Origin: Phycisphaeraceae bacterium
GTDB taxonomy: Bacteria; Planctomycetota; Phycisphaerae; Phycisphaerales; Phycisphaeraceae
Direction of reading: 5' to 3'
Length of the DNA: 8,617 nt
Assembly: GCA_003551485.1 (NCBI GenBank)
Contig: PUMS01000148.1
Location: 1 to 8,617 of the forward strand
Both the position numbers and the translations under genes were made by a program. A model generated the notes under the pieces. It was not told the DNA's origin, did no database searches, and saw nothing but the letters and a program-made list of their open reading frames with translations. Shown piece after piece: positions 1 to 6,207 of this stretch (positions are counted from its first letter, which is position 1; the number at the start of each line of letters is the position of its first letter).

Positions 1-1794
1 GGGATGCTCAACCGGCTGGAGCGGCCGGTGTGGTCGGACCATCCCAAGTACCTCTGGCCCGTGGTGCTGGCCATCCTCGATGAGGGGCCGGACCACCCCA
101 AATACGAGCGGGCTATCGAGGTGATGCACCACGGCAGCTACGAAGGCACCTGGGCCGAGGAGCGGTTCAACAAGCGGGTGAAGTACAACCGCGAGTTCTT
201 CCACTTCGCCGGCATCGGCATGGCCCGGCTGCTGATCCAGTACCGGAACCTGTGGCAAGACGATGAGCGCCGGGCCGTGCTCGAAACCGCCGTCGGCCAC
301 GGCGGGCTGCGCGCTTTCACCATCGGCACCGCCAACCACCGCACGATGAGCATCACCAACAGCTACCTGGTGATGCAGGAGGCGGTCAGGGAAGGCATCT
401 CGGGCGCCCAGCAGCAGATGAACCAGGCCGAGCATCACCTGCGCCAGTTCGCCCAGCGCCTCTATGAAAACGGCATGCCCGAATGGGACAGCAGCACCTA
501 CTATGCCTTCACGCTCATCGGCTTCATCAACGTCTACGATCTTGCCGAGGATGAGAAGGTGCGCCACGTCGCCCGCGCGGTGATCGACTGGCTGACTGCC
601 AACCATGCACTGAAGTACACCCAGGGCGTCTTCGGCGGGCCCGAAAGCCGCGGCGGGTCGGCCCATCGCTCGGTCGACGCCATCACCGACCAGTTCGGCT
701 ACTACTGGTGGGGCGATGCGCCCATCGAGCTCGATGACCTCGGCGGCAGCGCCGCCTACATCGGCCACGCGCTGCCCTCGGACTTCGAGCCCGATCCGGT
801 CATCACCCGCATCGCGCGCAAGGCGGTCGAACTGCCGATCGTCTCTTACGGCTCCAGGCCCACCACCCCCGTGGCCAACTACGACAACTTCGCCAAGGAG
901 ACCTTCTACGTCGAGCCGCGGTTCAGCCTCGGGGCCATCTACGAGCGGCGCGACGGCTGGCACTACGCGGCCAACCAGGCCGTGCCCTGGAAGCTGGTGG
1001 TGCGAGGCCGGGAGGGGGCGACCACCTTCACCGGTGCCGGCATGAGCCGCACCCACAGCTACACCGCCGGCCGCGACCCCTGGACGCAGTGGGCCCACGA
1101 CCGCAACGTGCTGATGCAGATGAGCCTGCTGATGCCCGACGCCCAGCAGCGCGACGACCTCGAGAACCGCACCGGCAGCTTCCTGGCCTACCCGGCCGAC
1201 CTCGAGCCGCAGCAGCGCAACGGCGTGCTCTTTTTCGATCTGGACGGCGCCTACGTGGCGGCAAGGCCGATCCGGGGCGAGATGAAGTTCCATGAGGAGG
1301 TCCGCAACGACCGCCGCATCGTCGAGGACCAGGCCGATGAGGGCCAGGTCAGCGGCTTCATCATCGAGGTCGATGCCGAAGCCGAATCGCCGGCCGCGTT
1401 CCAGCAGGCGATTCTCGAACGCACGCAGGTCGACCGCACGCGCCTGGAGGATGACCGCGAGCTGACCTACACCGCGCTCGATGGCCGACGGGTCCGGATG
1501 CAGTACCAGGTCGATGGCTGGCATTGGGAGTACTTCACCCGCCGCGACCGCGTCGAGGGCCCCGGACACGGGCGGATGGCCCGCATCTGGATCGATGGCC
1601 GCGAGCGCAATCTCGATGGCACCTGGCCGATGTTCGCCAGCCGCTACCTTTACGCCGGGGATGGCGAGCTTCGCGTGACCGATGGCGAGCGGGGCTTCCG
1701 CATCCACTGGGTGGACGGCGAGCCGGTTCGCGAGCGGTTCGATGAGCCGCGCGCGGTCGAGGCGGGTTTTGAGAGGCGGTTCTACAAGGATTGA
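1..1794 (+). CDS. Uncharacterised protein, polysaccharide-lyase-like architecture (5' partial)
   Basis: The frame is open to the left edge and ends at TGA 1792-1794. The first ATG is at 4, but no ribosome binding site is visible and the true start probably lies outside, so about 596 residues are seen. Residue numbers count from that ATG. Residues 10-280 look mostly helical, with conserved-looking clusters: an Asn-His pair (N111-H112), a Trp/Tyr-rich patch (W161, Y166, Y167) and H221 followed by FGYYWWGD at 231-238. Residues 300-596 are rich in alternating hydrophobic residues, Gly and Asp, suggesting beta sandwiches. An alpha/alpha toroid with Asn, His and Tyr followed by beta-sheet domains is the plan of several polysaccharide lyases (chondroitin AC lyase and heparinase II/III types). 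I cannot name a family, and the lyase idea is inference. If the full protein is secreted, its signal peptide would lie upstream. No neighbour supports a carbohydrate locus. The gene is certain; the function is not. Confidence 0.8.
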   Translation, partial: GMLNRLERPVWSDHPKYLWPVVLAILDEGPDHPKYERAIEVMHHGSYEGTWAEERFNKRVKYNREFFHFAGIGMARLLIQYRNLWQDDERRAVLETAVGHGGLRAFTIGTANHRTMSITNSYLVMQEAVREGISGAQQQMNQAEHHLRQFAQRLYENGMPEWDSSTYYAFTLIGFINVYDLAEDEKVRHVARAVIDWLTANHALKYTQGVFGGPESRGGSAHRSVDAITDQFGYYWWGDAPIELDDLGGSAAYIGHALPSDFEPDPVITRIARKAVELPIVSYGSRPTTPVANYDNFAKETFYVEPRFSLGAIYERRDGWHYAANQAVPWKLVVRGREGATTFTGAGMSRTHSYTAGRDPWTQWAHDRNVLMQMSLLMPDAQQRDDLENRTGSFLAYPADLEPQQRNGVLFFDLDGAYVAARPIRGEMKFHEEVRNDRRIVEDQADEGQVSGFIIEVDAEAESPAAFQQAILERTQVDRTRLEDDRELTYTALDGRRVRMQYQVDGWHWEYFTRRDRVEGPGHGRMARIWIDGRERNLDGTWPMFASRYLYAGDGELRVTDGERGFRIHWVDGEPVRERFDEPRAVEAGFERRFYKD

Positions 1795-1938
1795 TCGGCT
1801 GCGCCCCGCAGCGGACATCGGGCCCGCCCGGTGCCGGCAGCACTGGCGGGCTACCGCGGCCAGTGGCCCCCGCTCCACCCTCCGACGTCCAGCCCGGTTT
1901 TTTCTGGCACACCCGCCGCGCCGCCTGGGCGAGGGGGT

Positions 1939-1967
1939 TTGCGATCTGTTGCCTCGTGGCGCACAAT
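1939..1967 (+). promoter_or_regulatory. Weak sigma70-like promoter candidate upstream of the PEBP gene
   Basis: TTGCGA (1939-1944), a 17-nt spacer and CACAAT (1962-1967) each match four of six consensus bases. It lies about 235 bp before the PEBP start, so the leader would be long and would include the hairpin at 2123-2170. It was chosen by eye and could be chance. Confidence 0.25.
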
Positions 1968-2122
1968 GGGGCCGGTGCCCGGCGGCGGCAAGTTTGCAAA
2001 AGCGGATGCGTATGCCATGCCACGCCCCAGTCGCCGCTGCAAAGTGGCACTCGGGCATCGGCGGACGTGTCAGGGGTCGCATGGGGCCCGTTGCATCGCC
2101 GCCCCGGTTGCCACACCGCCTG

Positions 2123-2170
2123 CCCCGCCCCATCTGCGGCACGGTCCCGCGGCCGCTGCCTGGGGCGGGG
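2123..2170 (+). other. GC-rich hairpin in the leader of the PEBP gene
   Basis: CCCCGCCCCA (2123-2132) is perfectly complementary to TGGGGCGGGG (2161-2170). Inside the loop GCGGC (2136-2140) can pair with GCCGC (2152-2156). The structure ends 18 nt before the AGGAG ribosome binding site. There is no following T-run, so it is not a classical terminator. It may be a leader structure or simply a product of high GC. Confidence 0.35.
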
Positions 2171-2202
2171 GGGGTGGGCGCCCGACACAGGAGCCAGGAT
2201 TC

Positions 2203-2646
2203 ATGGAGATCACCAGCCCGGCCTTCGCCCATCGCGGCGACATTCCCGAGAAATACACCATCGATGGGCAGAACGTCAGCCCGCCGCTGCAGATCAGCGG
2301 CGTGCCCGCCAATGCACAGAGCCTGGTGCTGGTGGTGCAGGACATCGACTCGCCCATCGGCCTGTTCACCCACTGGCTGGTGTGGAACATTCCCGCCACC
2401 ACCACGCAGATCGAGGAAGGGCGGTTGCCGCCCGGGGTTGAGCAGGGGATGAACGGCTTTGGCAACGTCGGCTACGCCGGGCCGTGCCCGCCCTCGGGCC
2501 GCCACCGCTACCGCTTCCGCATCTTCGCCCTGGACAGCGTGCTGGATGCCACCAGCCCCGACCGCCTGGACCAGATCGCCAGCGACATGGAAGACAGCGT
2601 CGTGGACAGAGCGATTCTGGTGGGCTTGTACACGGCAAAGGAATGA
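2203..2646 (+). CDS. YbhB/YbcL family (PEBP, Raf kinase inhibitor-like) protein
   Basis: This is a small soluble protein of 147 residues, the usual length for bacterial phosphatidylethanolamine-binding-protein relatives such as E. coli YbhB and YbcL. The family marks are present in order: VSPPL at 25-29; QDIDSP at 46-51, equivalent to the DPDAP anion-pocket loop; THWLVWNIP at 56-64 with the pocket His57; and GYAGPCPPSGRHRYRF at 90-105 with the second His101, then ALD at 109-111. No signal peptide is seen, so it is probably cytoplasmic. The start at 2203 is set by AGGAG at 2189-2193, nine nt upstream, and by the family N-terminus (ITSPAF). A longer in-frame opening from 1831 has no family similarity. 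The bacterial role is poorly defined; ligand binding is likely but unproven. The BCCT gene begins 78 bp downstream on the same strand and could be cotranscribed. Confidence 0.95.
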   Translation: MEITSPAFAHRGDIPEKYTIDGQNVSPPLQISGVPANAQSLVLVVQDIDSPIGLFTHWLVWNIPATTTQIEEGRLPPGVEQGMNGFGNVGYAGPCPPSGRHRYRFRIFALDSVLDATSPDRLDQIASDMEDSVVDRAILVGLYTAKE

Positions 2647-2724
2647 GCGGCCGGCCCGCGGCGGCGAGCGATTCCGGCCGCCCGGGCCCGGTCCCACCCG
2701 CTCTCGAGCAGGAGACAAGCCACC

Positions 2725-4338
2725 ATGCCCCCGACACTGACCAAGCGCATCGATCGCAAGCTCCGCAAGTTCTTCAAGACGGTGCACTTCACCGTGTTCG
2801 CGATCTCGATGACGATCATCGTGGCGTTCGTGCTGTTCGGGGTGCTGTTTCAGGAGGCCGCCGGCGACCTTTTCGGCTTCCTGCACACCAACATCATCCG
2901 GTACTTCGGATGGTACTACATCACCATCGCCACGGTCTTCGTGGTGTTCGCGATCTGGCTGATGTTCAGCCGCTACGGCAACATCCGGCTGGGCGGCCGT
3001 TATGAGAAACCCGAGTTCAGCTTCTTCGCATGGTTCGCCCTGCTCTTCAGCGCCGGCATGGGCATCGGTCTGATGTTCTTCAGTATCGCTGAGCCGATGG
3101 GTTTTTTCGACAGCTTCACGAGAGCCAACGGCTACGAAACCGCGGAAGCCGCGAACCGGGCAATGATGCTGACGTTCTTCCACTGGGGTCTGCACGCGTG
3201 GGCGATCTATGTCATCATGGCGCTGACCCTGGCCTATTTCGCATTTCGTTTTCGCCTGCCGTTCACCATCCGTTCAATCTTCTATCCCATTTTCGGTGAT
3301 CGCATCTATGGCCCCATCGGCCACACGATCGACATCCTGGCGATCTTCGCCACGCTCTTCGGGCTGGCTACGAGCCTCGGGCTGGGGGTGATGCAGCTCA
3401 ACACGGGACTCAATTATCTCATCGGCACAGAAGTGTCGGTGACCAACCAGTTGATCCTTATCGCTGTGATCACCGCCATCGCCGTCGGGTCGGTGGTCTC
3501 CGGTCTGCATCGCGGCCTCAAGTGGTTCAGCATCCTCAACCTCACGCTGATTCTGGTCCTGATGACCTTCCTGTTCATTGTCGGGCCAACCCTGTTCAAC
3601 CTGCGCTTTCTGATCGAGAGCACCGGCTACTACCTGCAGAACATCGTTCAGGTCAGCCTCGAGACCCGCGCGATGGACGACGGCGGGGGGCGCGTCGGTA
3701 CCACGGTCTTCTACTGGGCCTGGTGGATGGCCTGGTCGCCGTTTGTCGGCATCTTCATCGCCCGCGTGTCACGGGGGCGCACCATTCGCCAGTTCGTCGC
3801 CGGCGTGCTGCTGATGCCGACGCTGTTCGTGTTCATCTGGCTGACCGTCTTCGGTGGCACGGCACTGCACATGGAAACGCATCCGCAGTCCATGAAGGAC
3901 CCGGACACCAGCATTCTGGAGACCATTCGCCAGGAAGATGGAACCCTCGATGAGACCCAGGCACTGTATGCCACGCTGCAACAGCTCCCCGTCGGTCCAT
4001 TGACAGGGGTGCTGATGGTGATCGCCACGATCCTCATCGTCACGTACTTCATCACCAGTTCCGACTCGGCCACCTATGTTGTCGATGCCCTGATCACGCG
4101 CGGCAGCAAACGCTCTCCGACGCGACAGCGCGTGATATGGGGTATCACCGAAGGTGCCATCGCCGCGGTGCTGCTGTATGCGGGCGGCCAGGCGGCATTG
4201 GGAGCACTGCAGACGGCAGCCGTCAGCACGGGACTTCCCTTCTCCATCATCCTGATCGGCATGTGCTACTGCTTCTACCGCGCCCTTCGACGCGAGTTCG
4301 ACGTCGAGGGTGTGGAATGGTGGGATGAGTACGCGTAG
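2725..4338 (+). CDS. BCCT family betaine/choline/carnitine-type transporter
   Basis: This 537-residue integral membrane protein has a hydrophobic profile fitting the 12 helices of the BCCT (betaine-carnitine-choline transporter) family and is the length of OpuD-type members. GMGIG at 111-115, in the context SAGMGIGLMF then AEP, matches the motif of sodium-coupled betaine carriers such as BetP. The helix-4 aromatic box is intact (W154, W159, Y162 in HWGLHAWAIY). The helix-8 signature is also intact (W331, W333, W334, W337), followed by PFVG and ARVSRGRTIRQF. SSDSAT at 445-450 is another family block. Together these point to uptake of glycine betaine or a similar trimethylammonium osmolyte with sodium; the exact substrate is inference. 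N- and C-terminal tails are short, so the long charged osmosensing tail of BetP is absent. The start is supported by AGGAG at 2710-2714, ten nt upstream. Some stretches are less GC-rich than the neighbours. The stop TAG lies in GTAGGGTGG, just before a strong hairpin. Confidence 0.97.
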   Translation: MPPTLTKRIDRKLRKFFKTVHFTVFAISMTIIVAFVLFGVLFQEAAGDLFGFLHTNIIRYFGWYYITIATVFVVFAIWLMFSRYGNIRLGGRYEKPEFSFFAWFALLFSAGMGIGLMFFSIAEPMGFFDSFTRANGYETAEAANRAMMLTFFHWGLHAWAIYVIMALTLAYFAFRFRLPFTIRSIFYPIFGDRIYGPIGHTIDILAIFATLFGLATSLGLGVMQLNTGLNYLIGTEVSVTNQLILIAVITAIAVGSVVSGLHRGLKWFSILNLTLILVLMTFLFIVGPTLFNLRFLIESTGYYLQNIVQVSLETRAMDDGGGRVGTTVFYWAWWMAWSPFVGIFIARVSRGRTIRQFVAGVLLMPTLFVFIWLTVFGGTALHMETHPQSMKDPDTSILETIRQEDGTLDETQALYATLQQLPVGPLTGVLMVIATILIVTYFITSSDSATYVVDALITRGSKRSPTRQRVIWGITEGAIAAVLLYAGGQAALGALQTAAVSTGLPFSIILIGMCYCFYRALRREFDVEGVEWWDEYA

Positions 4339-4345
4339 GGTGGCC

Positions 4346-4378
4346 GGTGCTGCTGGTGGACAAGCCACCAGCAGCACC
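4346..4378 (+). terminator. Perfect 14-bp hairpin after the BCCT gene (terminator or REP-like palindrome)
   Basis: GGTGCTGCTGGTGG (4346-4359) and CCACCAGCAGCACC (4365-4378) are perfect reverse complements around the loop ACAAG. The hairpin begins eight bases after the transporter's stop codon, a position suited to transcript termination or 3'-end protection. No T-run follows, so classical intrinsic termination is uncertain. Planctomycete genomes carry many palindromes with a core like GGACAAGCC, as I recall it without verification, so this may be a repeat copy. Confidence 0.55.
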
Positions 4379-4395
4379 AGACGTGGACGGCTCCT

Positions 4396-4442
4396 GCTCG
4401 CCTTTCCCCTTCCGGGGCGGGAGAGGGGCCGGGGGTGAGGGT
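4396..4442. repeat. Purine/pyrimidine-rich repeat-like block
   Basis: A pyrimidine run (CCTTTCCCCTTCC, 4401-4413) passes directly into a purine run (from GGGGCGGGAGAGGGG to the GGGGGTGAGGG ending about 4441). On the minus strand it reads as CCCTCACCCCCGGCC, then CTCTCCC and GGAAGGGG. This closely resembles a dispersed intergenic repeat I recall from many GC-rich bacterial genomes. The resemblance is from memory; copy number cannot be judged from one window. Confidence 0.4.
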
Positions 4443-4483
4443 CGGTTCGGACCGGTGTGGCAGATTTCTTCAGGCCCCAAGGT

Positions 4484-4732
4484 GCAGGGTGGGTAGCGCG
4501 AGGTCTTCCGGGCGACGGCTTCGACAGCGCTCTGTGCTCAACCCACCACCCCGGTTGAGGTCGCCTTTCGCGCTGCGATCTTCATTGACAACCCGATGCA
4601 CGGCGGAGACGTACGGCGCGGGCAGTTGGGGATGCAGGTTCATGACGGAGTCGCAGCGCAAAAAACGTCTTTTGCGGCACGTGACCGCCACTGGTGGGTT
4701 TCGCTCGGCGGACCTCGCTCTACCCACCCTAC
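4484..4732. repeat. 249-bp element with 32-bp imperfect terminal inverted repeats (MITE- or REP-pair-like)
   Basis: The left end 4484-4515 and the reverse complement of the right end 4701-4732 agree at 27 of 32 positions; over the outer 22 bases it is 20 of 22. Both ends begin G[C/T]AGGGTGGGTAG. Each end also has its own smaller palindrome: GGTGGGT (4693-4699) with ACCCACC (4722-4728) on the right, and CTCAACC (4537-4543) with GGTTGAG (4553-4559) on the left. A further stem CGCAAAA/TTTTGCG lies at 4657-4676. No transposase and no convincing coding sequence lies inside. No clear target duplication flanks it. It may be a non-autonomous mobile element or two oppositely oriented copies of one palindromic repeat. 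The right end overlaps the last four bases of the ribD frame region and supplies its stop codon. Confidence 0.6.
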
Positions 4733-5904
4733 ATGCGGTATTCGAGCATCACATCGTCGCCCAGGCGGCGGTGGCGCTGGAGCTTGAGGGGGGAGAGGTC
4801 GGCGATGCGCTCGCGGTGCAGGCCGCGGAGGGCGGGCACGGCGTCGGCATCGGCCATCAGCTTCGGGGCGATGAACACCATGCACTCATCCAGCAGCCCC
4901 TCGGCCAGCAGGTGGCCCATCAGCCCGCCGCCGCCTTCGACCAGCACGTTGGTGGCCTCGTACCGGGCCGCGAGCGATTCGAACACCGCCCGCAGCGAGA
5001 ACCGGCCCGGCAACTGTTCATCCCGCTCACCCAGCGGCAGAAACGCCACGCCGCGCGCGGCCAGGGCCTCGAGGCGCGGCGGGCGCTCCTGGAGCAGGTC
5101 CGGGGCCACCGCGACCATCAGCGGCACCCTGGGCACATCCTTCAGCACCGCTGCGCCCGGCCGCAGGCGAAGCCCGGCGTCGATGATCAGCCGCCGGGCG
5201 ATGCGGCGAGGCCGGGCGCCCCGCGCGGTGAGGCGCGGGTCGTCCATCATCGCCGTGCCCGCCCCGCAGCAGATCACATCCACCCGCGCGCGGAGCCTGT
5301 GAACCACCCGGCGCGAGGCCTCGCCGCTGATCCAGCGGCTGTCGCCCCCCGCGGTGGCGATGCGGCCGTCGATCGTCTGGGCCCATTTGGCGATGATCCA
5401 GGGCAGCCCGGTGCTCACCCGCTTGATGAAGGGGGCATTGAGCCGTTGGGCCTCTTCCCGGCCGATGCCGACATGCACCTCGATGCCGGCGCAGCGCAGG
5501 GCCTCGATGCCGGCCCCCGCCACCTGCTCGAACGGATCGACCATGGCCACGAAAACCCGCCGAAGGCCCGCGGCGACGATCTGGTCGGTGCAAGGCGGCG
5601 TCTTGCCGGTATGGCAGCAGGGCTCGAGCGTGACGTACATGTCCGCCCCGGCCACCCCACGGCCGGCACAACGAGCAGCGCTGATGGCCTCGACCTCCGC
5701 GTGGGGGCCGCCATAGTGCCGATGGTAGCCTTCTGCAAGGATGCGGTCACCGCGGACAATCAATGCCCCGACCATGGGGTTGGGCTCGACGCGGCCCCGG
5801 CCGCGCGAGGCCAGGGCCAGCGCCCGGCGCATGAAGCGCCGGCCGGAAGCATCTGCGACATGATCGGACAGGTCCACGAAGGCCATGGTAACCCGCAGGG
5901 CCAT
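4729..5904 (-). CDS. ribD: RibD: bifunctional riboflavin deaminase/reductase
   Basis: This 391-residue protein catalyses two successive riboflavin-synthesis steps: deamination of diaminohydroxyphosphoribosylaminopyrimidine, then NADPH-dependent reduction of the ribosyl side chain. Deaminase domain, about 20-160: PNPMVGA at 41-47, HAE at 68-70 (zinc His and catalytic Glu), and PCCHTGKTPPC at 95-105, where C96 and C105 have the spacing of the E. coli RibD zinc cysteines. Reductase domain, about 167-391: KWAQTIDGRIA at 173-183, SRWISG at 189-194, DDPRLTAR at 221-228 and EGGGGL at 323-328. Both domains look complete and the length is slightly above E. coli RibD (367). ATG at 5904 is chosen; GAGGAGG lies 16 nt upstream, rather far, within or next to a CTCCTCGAGGAG palindrome (5922-5933). 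A second ATG at 5886 is possible but has no binding site. No FMN riboswitch core and no other rib genes are seen. Its stop codon lies in the tip of the repeat element. Confidence 0.97.
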   Translation of the reverse strand: MALRVTMAFVDLSDHVADASGRRFMRRALALASRGRGRVEPNPMVGALIVRGDRILAEGYHRHYGGPHAEVEAISAARCAGRGVAGADMYVTLEPCCHTGKTPPCTDQIVAAGLRRVFVAMVDPFEQVAGAGIEALRCAGIEVHVGIGREEAQRLNAPFIKRVSTGLPWIIAKWAQTIDGRIATAGGDSRWISGEASRRVVHRLRARVDVICCGAGTAMMDDPRLTARGARPRRIARRLIIDAGLRLRPGAAVLKDVPRVPLMVAVAPDLLQERPPRLEALAARGVAFLPLGERDEQLPGRFSLRAVFESLAARYEATNVLVEGGGGLMGHLLAEGLLDECMVFIAPKLMADADAVPALRGLHRERIADLSPLKLQRHRRLGDDVMLEYRM

Positions 5905-6059
5905 CGGCGCCCCGGACCCACCTCCTCGAGGAGCCGAGTGCCGGCCCCGAGCCTTGGCACGAACCGCGAATGCGGACGCCGGCAGTTGCGGTTTTCGAAA
6001 CAGCCTGGCCGCAACTTTTCTTAAAACATAATCCTGATATTTTCACCTCCAGACTTTCG

Positions 6060-6088
6060 TTGTTCAGCAGGCATTGACGGGATATACT
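6060..6088 (+). promoter_or_regulatory. Sigma70-like promoter candidate for the first prepilin gene
   Basis: TATACT (6083-6088) matches five of six -10 bases, and TTGTTC (6060-6065) lies 17 nt upstream as a weak -35. Transcription would begin near 6095 and give a leader of about 110 nt. A good TTGACG at 6074-6079 is too close to this -10 to be its partner. Confidence 0.45.
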
Positions 6089-6163
6089 CTCAATAACGAA
6101 CCGCGTCGGATCACTGTGGGACTGCCCGTGCTGCCGTGGGCGCGGCGGAGGGCAGGGTTGCCA

Positions 6164-6187
6164 GGATCGGCGCGGTTGAGCCGATTC
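6164..6187 (+). other. Leader hairpin ahead of the prepilin ribosome binding site
   Basis: GGATCGGC (6164-6171) can pair with GCCGATTC (6180-6187) over eight positions, including one G-T pair, with an eight-base loop. It ends eight bases before AAGGAG (6196-6201). It could influence translation or mRNA stability, but no regulatory class is recognised. Confidence 0.3.
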
Positions 6188-6207
6188 AGGTCGTCAAGGA
6201 GCCAAGC

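Larger units (their letters stand above)
1795..2202. other. Intergenic region, no gene seen
   Basis: This 408-bp GC-rich gap separates the partial gene from the PEBP gene. Frames that cross it are open only because stops are rare at this GC content. Their translations are Pro/Arg/Ala-rich without recognisable motifs. It holds a weak promoter candidate (1939-1967) and a stable hairpin (2123-2170). No T-tract terminator is visible after 1794. Confidence 0.6.
5905..6207. other. Divergent intergenic region between ribD and a prepilin gene
   Basis: The 303-bp gap is GC-rich at both sides but has an AT-rich island at about 6014-6100, the natural place for promoters firing in both directions. Only the rightward promoter shows a fair consensus. 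I could not pick a credible -35/-10 pair for ribD. No gene is supported in the gap. Confidence 0.6.

Noticed and set aside
1831..2202. In-frame N-terminal extension of the PEBP protein
   Set aside because: The extra 124 residues are Pro/Ala/Arg-rich without family similarity, whereas ATG 2203 has a good ribosome binding site and gives the normal family length.
4470..4727. Minus-strand open frame of 85 codons inside the inverted-repeat element
   Set aside because: It spans both inverted repeats, has no binding site and no recognisable domain. It does not look like a transposase fragment.
4435..6024. Long plus-strand open frame (about 529 codons) opposite ribD
   Set aside because: It is antisense to an unmistakable ribD gene, its translation is rich in His, Ala, Gly and Arg without motifs, and it runs through the repeat element. 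Such shadow frames are common at this GC content.
5905..6046. FMN riboswitch in front of ribD
   Set aside because: I looked on the minus strand for the conserved RFN core (such as AGGGGCAGGGTGAAATTCCC) and did not find it.
5747..6046. Small minus-strand frame starting at GTG 6046 with GGAGG-like sequence
   Set aside because: It overlaps the start of ribD in another frame, and its translation is Arg/Gly/Pro-rich without recognisable features.
6136..6207. Earlier in-frame ATG for the first prepilin gene
   Set aside because: It would place 24 extra residues before the basic prepilin leader and has no clear binding site. ATG 6208 has AAGGAG six bases upstream.
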